From Poseidonibacter lekithochrous (lineage in GTDB: Bacteria; Campylobacterota; Campylobacteria; Campylobacterales; Arcobacteraceae): a stretch of DNA of 64,000 bases. Positions 8,648 to 17,538 of the stretch are shown piece after piece; position 1 is the stretch's first letter; each line of letters begins with the position of its first letter. The notes beneath the pieces are model-generated. The model ran no database searches and was not told the origin of the DNA. It worked only from the letters and a program-made list of their open reading frames with translations. Location: assembly GCF_018861145.1 (NCBI RefSeq), contig NZ_JAHKQT010000042.1, forward strand, positions 1 through 64,000. The letters are read 5' to 3'. The position numbers and the translations under genes were made by a program.

Positions 8648-9851
8648 ATATCAAGGTTTTGATTCAAATGGAAAAAAACTAAAATCAAAAATAGAAGCAT
8701 TAAATTTAAATGAAGCAAAATCAAAATTAAAAGCAAAAAATATACTTTATACATCTTTAGAGGAAGAAGACTTTAACTTTTCAAAAATCTCTTTTAAAAG
8801 AAAAAGAACTTTAAGTCTATCTTCTTTATCTTATTTAAGTAGAGATTTAAGTATTTATTTAAACTCTGGAATCTCTCTAATCTCTGCAATAAATCTACTA
8901 AAACAAAGGTATAAAGATGATAAAGTTTTAAATTCTTTTTTTGAATCAATATCAACTTATTTAGATGAAGGTAAGAACTTCTATGTTGCACTTGATTCTC
9001 AAACTGTTGTTAATCTTCCGGAATTTTATAAGCAATCTATTAAAATCAGTGAAAATGGTGGTTTATTAGAATCTGTATTATTAGAATTATCAACATTTTT
9101 AAAAGAGCAAGATAGAATAAAGAAACAAGTAACTTCTGCTTTAGCATATCCTTTATTTATCCTTTTCATATCATTTTTTATGGTCGGCTTTATGTTAAGT
9201 TTTATTGTTCCTAAAATCACTGATATCTTTACTCAAATTGACCAAGAATTACCTGATAGCACAAAAATAGTAATTGCACTTGGGGATTTCTTTTCAAATA
9301 ATTATATGTATATTATAGCAGTTGTTTTTACTCTAATACTTACTTTCTTATTTTTAATGAAAAGATCAAAAACTTTTAAATATGCTTTTGATAAGTTTGT
9401 ATTAAAACTGCCATTTTTTTCAACTATGATTGAACAAGGTGAACTTGCAAGATTTTCATATATGAACTCAATTTTAATTAAATCTGGTGTTCCAATAGTA
9501 CAAGGAATAAACCTAAGTGCTAATATTTTAAAAAATTCTGTTATAAAAAGAGTATTTGTAGAAGCCTCTAAAAGTGTAGTTGAGGGTAAAAAACTTTCTG
9601 TTTTATTAAGTACAAATAAAATATATAAAATTGATGAGGCTTTTATTCACTCTATTGCAATTGGTGAAGATACTAGTAAATTATCTGAAATACTTAGTAA
9701 TTTAGCAACTTTATATAATGAAGCGAATAAAGATAAAACAGATATCTTTCTAGCTTTACTTGAACCTATTTTTATGTTGTTTGTTGGTGTTACTATTGGA
9801 TTTATTGTAATCTCAATGTTGCTACCAATATTCTCAATGAATTTAAGTTAG
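8637..9851 (+). CDS. gspF: Type II secretion inner-membrane platform protein GspF
   Basis: A 404-residue GspF/PilC-family polytopic protein with the two repeated cytoplasmic four-helix domains and three membrane helices. Recognisable segments include FKYQGFDSNGKKLKSKIEA at the N-terminus, LSSLSYLSRDLSIYLNSGIS near residue 64, ELARFSYMNSILIKSGVPI near residue 265, and the C-terminal LLEPIFMLFVGVTIGFIVISMLLPIF. It anchors the assembly ATPase GspE at the inner membrane. The length is normal. The start overlaps the preceding pseudopilin gene, consistent with coupled translation. Confidence 0.93.
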   Translation: MLFKYQGFDSNGKKLKSKIEALNLNEAKSKLKAKNILYTSLEEEDFNFSKISFKRKRTLSLSSLSYLSRDLSIYLNSGISLISAINLLKQRYKDDKVLNSFFESISTYLDEGKNFYVALDSQTVVNLPEFYKQSIKISENGGLLESVLLELSTFLKEQDRIKKQVTSALAYPLFILFISFFMVGFMLSFIVPKITDIFTQIDQELPDSTKIVIALGDFFSNNYMYIIAVVFTLILTFLFLMKRSKTFKYAFDKFVLKLPFFSTMIEQGELARFSYMNSILIKSGVPIVQGINLSANILKNSVIKRVFVEASKSVVEGKKLSVLLSTNKIYKIDEAFIHSIAIGEDTSKLSEILSNLATLYNEANKDKTDIFLALLEPIFMLFVGVTIGFIVISMLLPIFSMNLS

Positions 9852-9870
9852 ACAAAGTGTATAAAGTAAT

Positions 9871-10545
9871 ATGAAAAAATCTATTGTTTTATTAATCTCT
9901 CTTTTTTTTATTTCTGCTTTATCTATTTTGATTATAAAAAACTTAGAAGATACTAACTTATTTTTGGAAGAAAAAAACCATAAAATAAATAAGACTCAAA
10001 TACTTACATCTTTTAATAATATTCAAATTGAAATTAGTAAGATATTTAAAAATAATAAGAATAATATTACTAATATTATTGCTGAGTTAAACTCTGAATA
10101 TATACCTATTGGTATAAAAGATATTTTAATTTCATTTACAATTACAGAATATGATAAAGTTAATATAAACTTATTATCAAATAAAGATAGCAAAGATTAT
10201 GCAGAGCTTACAACGCTTTTTTCTGATTATGAAATTAGTAATTTTGATGGCTTTAAATATGTATATAAAGAAATAGAAGATGAGTATAAAAATACAAAAG
10301 ATGAGAATGAAGGTTTTGTAAAAAATAATAAGCAAATTGATGATATAATTAATATAATTATAGAAAAAACTTATAATAATGAAATTTTAAATATAAAAAA
10401 TAAACTAGGTTTTATCAAGAAAAATGAGAATGAAAAACTATATGAACTTTTTGTAAAAGTCAAGTATTTAAATGATTTTGCAAAAGCATATTATATTCTT
10501 AATGAAGAAGGGGTTGTAAAGTATTTTGAGTCTAGTTTCAAGTAA
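9871..10545 (+). CDS. Candidate GspK-like minor pseudopilin, divergent
   Basis: A 224-residue protein with a single N-terminal hydrophobic helix (SIVLLISLFFISALSILIIKN) directly after MKK, followed by an Asn/Lys/Glu-rich region of mixed predicted helix and strand. GspK proteins usually lack the +5 glutamate and begin with a hydrophobic VL/IL stretch, which fits here, and the gene lies between F and L in a secretion operon. No GspK-specific insert was recognised and the protein is shorter than typical GspK (approximately 320 residues). It could also be an unrelated accessory membrane protein. The gene overlaps the GspL-like gene by 20 bases. Confidence 0.5.
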   Translation: MKKSIVLLISLFFISALSILIIKNLEDTNLFLEEKNHKINKTQILTSFNNIQIEISKIFKNNKNNITNIIAELNSEYIPIGIKDILISFTITEYDKVNINLLSNKDSKDYAELTTLFSDYEISNFDGFKYVYKEIEDEYKNTKDENEGFVKNNKQIDDIINIIIEKTYNNEILNIKNKLGFIKKNENEKLYELFVKVKYLNDFAKAYYILNEEGVVKYFESSFK

Positions 10546-11440
10546 CAATAAAAAAGTTTTTTTATCTACAAATACAAAAATAGATGATAGTGAGAAAGTA
10601 AATATTATCTTATCGCCTGAATTATATTGGGTTAGAATATTTGATATTCCTGTTAGAAATATCACACATGCTAGACATGTTTTACCTACATTATTTGAAG
10701 ATATTTTGACAAATGTATCTGAACTTTCATTTCAAGTAGTAAAACTTGAAGAAAATAAATATTTATGTTTTGCATATATCAATAAAACTATTTATGAAGC
10801 AATTAAAAAATCAGGGATATCTTTATCCTTAGTAGATAGTATTTATTTTGCACAAAATGAGTGTAAAAAGTTTAAAGAGTTTACTTTTGAAAATAAAAGT
10901 TTTATTTATTCTCCTGATAATATTTTAATAAAAGTCCCAAGTAATATACTTTCAAATCCTATAGATTTAAATGAAAACATAAATAAAGTAGAACTATCTC
11001 CACACAAAGTAGATATCAAGTTATATAACAATGTATTATCATCAAAACAAATCTATTCGATTTTAGCTATTATATTATGTATTTGTATTATCAATATTTA
11101 TAAATTATTCGATTATAAAACACAAATTTCTAAGATTGATAATCAAATTGAAATAGAAAAAAAACAAAGTAATCTTCCTTCTAGTATGCTACAAACAAAT
11201 TCAATATTGAAAAAATACAAATCTATAGTAAATAAAGAGATAAAAAAAAGAGAATTCTTAGAATATTTATTATCAAATAAATTATTTAAGATAAATAAAA
11301 TAAATTTAAATAAAGATATAGTCTTTATCACTTTTAATAATACTGATAAAACAAGACTAGAAAAATATATATCAAAAAGATATAAAATTATTTCAAGTAA
11401 AGTAAAAGCTCTAGATATTCAAATGCAGGTAAAACTATGA
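10526..11440 (+). CDS. GspL-like inner-membrane assembly protein
   Basis: A 304-residue protein. Residues 1-170 look like the actin-fold cytoplasmic domain of GspL/PilM relatives (NIILSPELYWVRIFDIPV near residue 25, and RHVLPTLFEDILTN near residue 50). One transmembrane segment follows (SILAIILCICIINIYKLF near residues 178-195), then a short coiled-coil/ferredoxin-like periplasmic tail. In type II systems GspL connects the GspE ATPase to GspM. Sequence similarity to model GspL proteins is weak, so the call rests on architecture and gene order (before the M-like gene). The start overlaps the preceding gene and the stop overlaps the next start by four bases. Confidence 0.65.
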   Translation: MSLVSSNNKKVFLSTNTKIDDSEKVNIILSPELYWVRIFDIPVRNITHARHVLPTLFEDILTNVSELSFQVVKLEENKYLCFAYINKTIYEAIKKSGISLSLVDSIYFAQNECKKFKEFTFENKSFIYSPDNILIKVPSNILSNPIDLNENINKVELSPHKVDIKLYNNVLSSKQIYSILAIILCICIINIYKLFDYKTQISKIDNQIEIEKKQSNLPSSMLQTNSILKKYKSIVNKEIKKREFLEYLLSNKLFKINKINLNKDIVFITFNNTDKTRLEKYISKRYKIISSKVKALDIQMQVKL

Positions 11441-11832
11441 ATAGAATAAATCCTTTATATATAATTGCATTAACATTAACTGTTCTTTTTATATCTTTGT
11501 ATTCTTTAAATAAAAAGAAAATGACTTTTAATGAAAAAAAAGATGAGTTAAGTTTAATAAAGAAAAAAGCAAAAGATTATAAGTCGTATAAAGAATCATG
11601 GATTAATGAAGCTTTTGTAGATAAGACACTAAATGATATATTAAAAAGTCGTCAATTTTCAAATCAAAAAGTGCTAAGAGCAAAAACTAAAAATAGTGTA
11701 AAAGTTAAAATCCAATCAAATGATCAAAATATTTTAAATGCATTTTTAAATAAGATTTTAAACAAAAAACTAATTATTAGAAAACTGGAAATTGAAAAAA
11801 GTTTTATTAATATAGAAATAGGAATTAACTAA
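11437..11832 (+). CDS. GspM-like membrane assembly protein
   Basis: A 131-residue protein with one N-terminal membrane helix (PLYIIALTLTVLFISLYSL), a short Lys/Glu-rich coiled-coil segment, and a small C-terminal domain of about 70 residues that could form the ferredoxin-like fold of GspM. It overlaps the GspL-like gene (ATGA) and abuts the next gene (stop and start share a base). Position and topology support a GspM role, stabilising GspL and GspE at the inner membrane. Primary sequence gives no independent signature. Confidence 0.55.
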   Translation: MNRINPLYIIALTLTVLFISLYSLNKKKMTFNEKKDELSLIKKKAKDYKSYKESWINEAFVDKTLNDILKSRQFSNQKVLRAKTKNSVKVKIQSNDQNILNAFLNKILNKKLIIRKLEIEKSFINIEIGIN

Positions 11833-12359
11833 TGAAAAAGATATTTAAGATATTCATATATTTTTTAATTTTTATATTATTTACTTTGATTCTTTTACCA
11901 AAAAATTCTATTTATAATTTATTAGAACAAGAACTATCAAAACAAAATATTATAATCTCAGATGAAAAAAGAGATGAAAAACTTTTAAATTTAAAAGTTA
12001 GTGATGCAAAAGTTTATTATCAAGGTATAGAAGGTGCAAATATAAATAGTGCAAATTTCTTTTCTGTACTAGTGTATTCAAAAATAGAAGTAGATGATGT
12101 TAAGTTGTTGCAGAGTTTATCATCATTTTTTCCTCCATATATAAAAAATATTGTTCTTAAACATTCAGTATTAGATTATAGAAATATTGATATTTATTCT
12201 CAAGGAGATTTTGGAGTATTAAGAGGAAATATCGATTTGATAAAAAGAACTTTGATACTTAATCTTGAAGCTTCAAATAAAATGAAAAAGCAGTATGAAA
12301 GAGTATTAAAACAAATGAAACTAGAAGAGGGGAAGTATATTTATGAATATAGATTTTAA
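11832..12359 (+). CDS. GspN-like single-pass membrane protein
   Basis: A 175-residue protein with an N-terminal membrane anchor (IFKIFIYFLIFILFTLILLP) and a periplasmic region predicted to be mostly beta-strand (LNLKVSDAKVYYQGIEGANI, then FGVLRGNIDLIKRTLILNLEAS). This pattern, with a repeated beta-sheet domain after an anchor, resembles GspN or AsmA-type proteins, and the position between M-like and C-like genes agrees. GspN is optional in type II systems. Its end overlaps the gspC-like start by 17 bases. Similarity is structural impression only. Confidence 0.5.
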   Translation: MKKIFKIFIYFLIFILFTLILLPKNSIYNLLEQELSKQNIIISDEKRDEKLLNLKVSDAKVYYQGIEGANINSANFFSVLVYSKIEVDDVKLLQSLSSFFPPYIKNIVLKHSVLDYRNIDIYSQGDFGVLRGNIDLIKRTLILNLEASNKMKKQYERVLKQMKLEEGKYIYEYRF

Positions 12360-13161
12360 TAAATTAATTCAGAAGTTAATTCCTTATTCTTTTCTTTTGT
12401 TATTAGCATATTTAATTTCAACGATACTTTTTGTTTACTTGCCTAAAGATGGAGTGGATTTTATAGATAATTCAACTCAAAATTTAGAGTATAAAAAGTA
12501 TGATGGTTTTTATTCTAATGCAAAGCCAATTATAAAAAAGAAGGAAATTAAAAAAGTTGTAAAGCAAGAAACACTTTCTTCATATACTTTAAAAGCAATT
12601 TACTCAACTACTTCAAATAGTGGTTGGGTTACTATTGAAAATAAGAAAAATAGTAAAAGTTATATTCTTTCACAATTTGAAGAGCTTGATGGTTATATAC
12701 TTACAAAACTTTATAAAAACTATGTTGTTTTAGAAAAACAAGCAAAAGAATATCGTTTAGAGATATCACAAACAAATAAAAAAGTTGCATATAATGTAAC
12801 AAATAATAATGACAATATTACAGAAAATATTGTAGTTAATGGGAATAGTGTAGTAATTAAAAGAGATTTTTTAAACTCATATGTTAAAGATATTGATAAA
12901 GTTTGGAATAACATATCTATAAATGAGATTAGAACAAATGGTAACTTAGATGGATTTAAAGTTATGAGAGTTGCTAAAAAATCTGTTTTTGGTAAACTTG
13001 GCTTAAAAAAGAATGATATTATTAAATCAATAAACAATAATATTTTAACATCATATGCTGATGCATTTAAAGTTTATAATAATATCGGTGATACTAAATA
13101 TTTAAATTTAGAGATTTTAAGAAATAATGAAATATTGGAGTTAAATTATGAGATTGATTAA
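12343..13161 (+). CDS. gspC: GspC-like protein with PDZ domain
   Basis: A 272-residue bitopic protein. It has a membrane helix near residues 14-32 (FLLLLAYLISTILFVYLP), a homology-region-like domain around residues 75-140 (LKAIYSTTSNSGWVTIENKK, then FEELDGYILTKLYKNYVVLEK), and a C-terminal PDZ domain near residues 195-270 (GFKVMRVAKKSVFGKLGLKK, then DIIKSINN). This is the GspC layout: the HR domain contacts the secretin N0 domain and the PDZ domain has been linked to substrate selection. The stop overlaps the gspD start by 14 bases, consistent with a C-D pair. Confidence 0.8.
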   Translation: MNIDFNKLIQKLIPYSFLLLLAYLISTILFVYLPKDGVDFIDNSTQNLEYKKYDGFYSNAKPIIKKKEIKKVVKQETLSSYTLKAIYSTTSNSGWVTIENKKNSKSYILSQFEELDGYILTKLYKNYVVLEKQAKEYRLEISQTNKKVAYNVTNNNDNITENIVVNGNSVVIKRDFLNSYVKDIDKVWNNISINEIRTNGNLDGFKVMRVAKKSVFGKLGLKKNDIIKSINNNILTSYADAFKVYNNIGDTKYLNLEILRNNEILELNYEID

Positions 13162-15106
13162 AGTTGTACTTTTAGTTTTTTTACTAAATTTTGTATTGCA
13201 AGCAGATGAAAAAATAAATATAAATTTTAAAGATTTAAAGATAATGGATTTAGTGAAAATCACATCAAAAATCATTGACAAGAATATTTTAGTTACGCAA
13301 GAAGTAAAAGGAAATGTTGATTTTATATCTACTAAACCTTTAGAAAAAAAAGAACTAGTAAAAATTTTAATATACTCATTAGAGGCAAAAGGTTTTACAC
13401 TTATTCAAGGTAATGATATTATGAGAATAGTTAAATTAAGTGAGAGTGCAAAAAATAATGTACCGCTAATAAATGGAAATCAAGAAAAACTTTATTACCA
13501 AATGGTAACAGAAATATTTCCAGTTCATAATGCAAATGCAGATTATATAGCTTCAAAAATTAGACATCTTATTTCAAAAACTGCAAAGCTTGTAACAAAC
13601 AAAGAATCAAATACTTTAGTTATTACAGATTTTAAAGACAATATTGAAACTATTAAAAAAGTTGTAAGTGTTATGACTTATGGTGCTAAGAAAAGTATTG
13701 AAATTATTGAACTTAATAATATAAAAGCATCAGATGCAAAGAAAAATTTAGATGCTGTTGCCAAGTCTATTTTCAATGAAAAAATTGAGACAGAAAAAGT
13801 TTCTATTATTGCAAATGCGGATAATAACTCTTTAGTAATTGTAGGAAGAAATCAAAATATTAAGTATTTAAAAAAGTATGTAAAAAATATTGATAGTAAT
13901 GATTCTTTAGTTAAAAGAATTGTTGAGGTACATTCTTTAAAAAATGTTGAAGCTAGTAATGTAATTAAAATCATTGATGGAATTATTGGAAAGAAAAAAT
14001 ATTTAGACCCAAATTCAAAACCTTTGTCTTCTGTTGATGAAGAATCAAATTCTATCGTTTTAATGGGACCTTCTGATGAACTAGAGTATATAAAAGCAAT
14101 ATTAGTAGAATTAGATAAAGAAAAAGCACAAGTTTATGTGCAAGCAAAAATAATTGAAGTTAATGATGATTTAGTTGATGAAGTAGGAATAAAATATGGA
14201 ATCTTTGGAGGAACAACAGGAAGTAAAGGTATTGGAACTTTCTCTTCTTCTTTAAATGGTGGAAGTGGAGTATCTTTTTCTATTGCGGATATTGGTTTAA
14301 GTATTCCTGATTTAACTTCTGGATTAGCCTTAGGTGCATCACTTAGTTTACTTAACCAAGATGGCGCTTTAGATATTGTTTCAGAACCTTCAATTTTAGC
14401 TATCAATAATAAAGAAAGTTCAATCTATGTTGGAGAAACTATTTCAGTAAAAACATCTTCAAGTGTTTCAGATGGTGGAACGGAAAGTGAAAATTTTAAA
14501 AGAGAAGATGTTGGGTTGACATTAACTGTTAAGCCAAGAATTTCAAATGATAATAAAGTTACGCTAGAAATCCATACAGTTTTAGAAGATGTTAAGAGTA
14601 CAGATACTACAAGTGGAAATGCAGACACAACTAAAAAAGAAGTGAAGACAACCGCAATTGTTAATAATGGAGAATCTGTTATTCTTGGTGGATTAATTGA
14701 AGATAAAGAAGAATCAACTATAAATAAAATCCCTGTTTTAGGTGATGTACCTTTATTAGGTAGATTATTTACTCATGATAAAACTGATATAAGAAAACGA
14801 AGTTTAGTAATTATAGTAACACCTTATATTATTCCAAAATCAAAAGATTTAACATATGTAAGAAATCAATTAGCACAACTTAAAATTCTTGAAGATAAAT
14901 ATTTAAGAGATTCTTTGATTAGATTAAAACAAAAACAGATAAGTGAAGTAAGTGAAGAAAAAATTTATAAAGACAAACTTCAATCTTTGCAAAAAGAATA
15001 TGAACTAATAACAGCTAAAAAAGAAGCATCGGTAAACTCTATTTCAGAAGATTTTGATAATAGGACTGAGCACCAAAAAAGAGTAGCTGAGATATTTGGA
15101 AACTAG
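13148..15106 (+). CDS. gspD: Type II secretion outer-membrane secretin GspD
   Basis: A 652-residue secretin with a signal peptide (IKVVLLVFLLNFVLQA). It has an N0 domain (INFKDLKIMDLVKITSKIID), then N1-N3 repeats (for example IFPVHNANADYIASKIRHLI, IELNNIKASDAKKNL and VEVHSLKNVEASNVIKIIDG). The secretin core follows from about residue 330, with AQVYVQAKIIEVNDD, LDIVSEPSILAINNKE and VILGGLIEDKEE, then IPVLGDVPLLGRLF. A C-terminal extension of about 85 residues is charged and coiled-coil-like. No lipobox is seen. No GspS pilotin was recognised nearby. The gene sits between gspC and gspE. Confidence 0.95.
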   Translation: MRLIKVVLLVFLLNFVLQADEKININFKDLKIMDLVKITSKIIDKNILVTQEVKGNVDFISTKPLEKKELVKILIYSLEAKGFTLIQGNDIMRIVKLSESAKNNVPLINGNQEKLYYQMVTEIFPVHNANADYIASKIRHLISKTAKLVTNKESNTLVITDFKDNIETIKKVVSVMTYGAKKSIEIIELNNIKASDAKKNLDAVAKSIFNEKIETEKVSIIANADNNSLVIVGRNQNIKYLKKYVKNIDSNDSLVKRIVEVHSLKNVEASNVIKIIDGIIGKKKYLDPNSKPLSSVDEESNSIVLMGPSDELEYIKAILVELDKEKAQVYVQAKIIEVNDDLVDEVGIKYGIFGGTTGSKGIGTFSSSLNGGSGVSFSIADIGLSIPDLTSGLALGASLSLLNQDGALDIVSEPSILAINNKESSIYVGETISVKTSSSVSDGGTESENFKREDVGLTLTVKPRISNDNKVTLEIHTVLEDVKSTDTTSGNADTTKKEVKTTAIVNNGESVILGGLIEDKEESTINKIPVLGDVPLLGRLFTHDKTDIRKRSLVIIVTPYIIPKSKDLTYVRNQLAQLKILEDKYLRDSLIRLKQKQISEVSEEKIYKDKLQSLQKEYELITAKKEASVNSISEDFDNRTEHQKRVAEIFGN

Positions 15107-16609
15107 ATGAATATTCAAGAATTACACAATATAAATTTATTACCTTATGAAGTTGAAAACTATTCAACAGCTCTAAAAAGTTATGTTCTTTTTTCACAAA
15201 TTGATGATAAAGTTGTTATTGCTATATCTAAAGATTATATGAGTGTTTCTTTTGATTATCTTTCTAAATTTGAATATAAATATGAAGTAATATTTTTAGA
15301 TGAGATATCTTATGAAAGACTTTATAATAAATTTTTGGAAATAAAAACAGATAAAGAAATGAGTGATATTCAACAAGAGCAAGAAGATGCAACAGTTGAA
15401 GATGAAGATTTTTCTGTTAGTGAGTTTTTAAAAGTTGGAAGTGATATTTTAACTTCTGAAGAATCCGCTCCAATTATCAAGTTTGTAAACTCTCTTTTTT
15501 ATCAAGCAATAAAGAAAAAAGCTTCAGATATTCATATTGAAATGCATGAATTTAAAGCTGAAGTAAGATATCGAGTAGATGGTGTTTTAGTTAAACATAT
15601 TGAATTAGATAAAAATATTATGTCATTAGTAATATCAAGAATAAAAGTAATCTCAAACTTAGATATAAGTGAAAAAAGAATTCCACAAGATGGACGTACT
15701 GCTATTAAAATTGCCGGTAAAACTTTAGATATTAGGGTGTCAATTCTTCCTACTTTTTATGGTGAAAGAGTTGTTATGAGAATCTTAATGCAAAGTGAAG
15801 ATATTTTGTCCGTTAAAGAGTTAGGCTTTCCTTCTTATATTACAGATGAATTAGAAAAAGTATTAAGAAATTCATATGGAATGGTATTAGTAACAGGTCC
15901 TACAGGAAGTGGGAAGTCTACTACACTTCATTCTTTGTTACATCAAGTAGTAAGTGAAGAAAAAAATATAATCACGGTAGAAGACCCAGTTGAATATAAA
16001 TCAAATGAGTTTTCACAAATTCAAGTTAATGCGAAAGTAGGGCTTACTTTTGCTTCTGGATTAAGATCTATTTTAAGACAAGACCCAGATATTATAATGC
16101 TTGGTGAAATTAGAGACAAAGAAACAGCTTCGATTGCAGTGCAATCTGCATTAACAGGACACTTACTTTTTTCTACCCTTCATACAAATAGAGCTCCTGC
16201 TGCAATTACTAGACTTATTGATATGGGAGTTGAAAAGTTTTTAATTTCTTCTTCCTTGCTTGCTGTATTAGCACAAAGGCTTGTTCGTAAACTTTGTAGT
16301 TCTTGTAAGTGCGAAGATGATTCCAATGCCTCTCATCAACTTTTTAAACTTTCACCTAATACAAAACTATTCAAACCAAAAGGTTGTAAAGAGTGTAATT
16401 TTACAGGATATATAGGACGTATAGCTATTGGTGAATTATTTATAATTGATGATGAGATTAAAGAGTATTTAAAAACTGATGTTGATGATAATACTTTAAT
16501 GAAATTAGCACATGAAAGTGGAATGATTTCTTTAGATGTACAATTAAAACAAATGCTTGAAAATGGAGATACTTCAGTTTCAGAGGCTGTTAGAATTGGT
16601 TTAAAATAA
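15107..16609 (+). CDS. gspE: Type II secretion ATPase GspE
   Basis: A 500-residue AAA+-like secretion ATPase. It has an N-terminal N1E-type domain, then Walker A GPTGSGKSTT beginning near residue 264, an Asp box (ITVEDPVEY), Walker B (DIIMLGEIRDKETA) and a His box (GHLLFSTLHTNRAP). The metal-binding module is present as CSSCK and, about 30 residues later, GCKECNFTGYIGR, giving two CxxC pairs. It hydrolyses ATP at the cytoplasmic face to drive pseudopilus assembly via GspF and GspL. The ATG follows immediately after the gspD stop (TAG then ATG). Confidence 0.95.
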   Translation: MNIQELHNINLLPYEVENYSTALKSYVLFSQIDDKVVIAISKDYMSVSFDYLSKFEYKYEVIFLDEISYERLYNKFLEIKTDKEMSDIQQEQEDATVEDEDFSVSEFLKVGSDILTSEESAPIIKFVNSLFYQAIKKKASDIHIEMHEFKAEVRYRVDGVLVKHIELDKNIMSLVISRIKVISNLDISEKRIPQDGRTAIKIAGKTLDIRVSILPTFYGERVVMRILMQSEDILSVKELGFPSYITDELEKVLRNSYGMVLVTGPTGSGKSTTLHSLLHQVVSEEKNIITVEDPVEYKSNEFSQIQVNAKVGLTFASGLRSILRQDPDIIMLGEIRDKETASIAVQSALTGHLLFSTLHTNRAPAAITRLIDMGVEKFLISSSLLAVLAQRLVRKLCSSCKCEDDSNASHQLFKLSPNTKLFKPKGCKECNFTGYIGRIAIGELFIIDDEIKEYLKTDVDDNTLMKLAHESGMISLDVQLKQMLENGDTSVSEAVRIGLK

Positions 16610-16610
16610 T

Positions 16611-17006
16611 ATGAAAAAATCTTTTTCTTTAATGGAAGTAATTATTGCTGTTGTAATGCTTAGTGTTGTTATGCTCACATTATTACAAATAAAAAGTGAT
16701 AGTATCTTTCTTGTAAGCAAAAGTAATGAACAAAACAAGCTACGTGATTATATTCAATTAGTTGTTAATATAGATAATGAAAATAAGAAAAATGAAAATA
16801 TTTTTTTAGATAAAAGTTATAGATTTAAAAATGATGATATTAGAAAAGAATTTAAAGATATAAAAATCAAAGTAAAAAGTGAACAAATAAATTCCAAAGA
16901 TTATAGTTTTAATAGTGTAAATTTTAAAATTATAACAAATGAAAACTCATATTCAATTGGCGATGATATAAAAAAGAATATTTATACTTTTAAGATTGAG
17001 TTATAA
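16611..17006 (+). CDS. Minor pseudopilin (GspI-like)
   Basis: A 131-residue pseudopilin with the N-terminal signal KKS/FSLMEVIIAVVMLSVVMLTLL and glutamate at +5. The residue before the predicted cleavage site is Ser. The short globular part (about 95 residues) is typical of GspI size, and the MEVIIA sequence is common among GspI proteins. Together with the next gene it would form the I-J tip complex. It starts just after gspE and overlaps the next gene by 11 bases. Confidence 0.72.
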   Translation: MKKSFSLMEVIIAVVMLSVVMLTLLQIKSDSIFLVSKSNEQNKLRDYIQLVVNIDNENKKNENIFLDKSYRFKNDDIRKEFKDIKIKVKSEQINSKDYSFNSVNFKIITNENSYSIGDDIKKNIYTFKIEL

Positions 17007-17538
17007 AATGAAGAAGGCTTTTACTTTATTAGAAGTTCTTATTTCTATTACAATTTTTATGATTTTATTGATTTTTTTATATAAAACTTTAGACCAGACA
17101 AAACATTCAAATAAACAATTTATTAATCATTCTCAAACTTTAAAATATCAAAATGAATTAAATGACATTTTTATCGAAGATATTTTAGAATCAATAAGTA
17201 AAATAGAGATAAAGATAGATAATGATGAGAATTCAATATTAAGATTTAGAAGCTCAAATAGCTATCACGATTCTTTTTTTAATAATATTACGTATATGAT
17301 TTCTTCAAATAATAAGCTTCTTAGAATTGAAAGCAAAGATAAGTTTAATTTTGGTGAAACACCTTTAAGCTTTTTTGATAATGCTTTTATTGATATTCTA
17401 TTAGAAGATATAGAATTTTTTGAAGTAAAAGAAAATATTATTAATACTAATAAAAACTATGTTTTTATAATAAAACAAAAAGATAAAGAAAGAATCGTTT
17501 TTAATACATATCAATTTAATAATATAAAAGAGGAATAA
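16996..17538 (+). CDS. Minor pseudopilin (GspJ-like)
   Basis: A 180-residue pseudopilin with signal KKA/FTLLEVLISITIFMILLIFL and glutamate at +5. The globular part is larger than in the preceding gene. The order I then J after E, and the length near 180-200 residues, fit GspJ. The first ATG (16996) encodes MSYKMKK; an internal ATG (M5, at 17008) directly before KKAFTLLE is also plausible and gives a more typical short leader. Residue -1 of the cleavage site is Ala. The stop is immediately followed by the ATG of the SH3-domain gene. Confidence 0.72.
   Translation: MSYKMKKAFTLLEVLISITIFMILLIFLYKTLDQTKHSNKQFINHSQTLKYQNELNDIFIEDILESISKIEIKIDNDENSILRFRSSNSYHDSFFNNITYMISSNNKLLRIESKDKFNFGETPLSFFDNAFIDILLEDIEFFEVKENIINTNKNYVFIIKQKDKERIVFNTYQFNNIKEE

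Noticed and set aside
12720-13037. A 105-codon minus-strand ORF opposite gspC
   Set aside because: Shadow of the gspC-like gene; hydrophobic by reading the complement of Asn/Lys codons, no start signal.
14134-14628. Minus-strand ORFs of 90 and 67 codons opposite gspD
   Set aside because: They lie within the conserved secretin core, whose motifs are intact on the plus strand.
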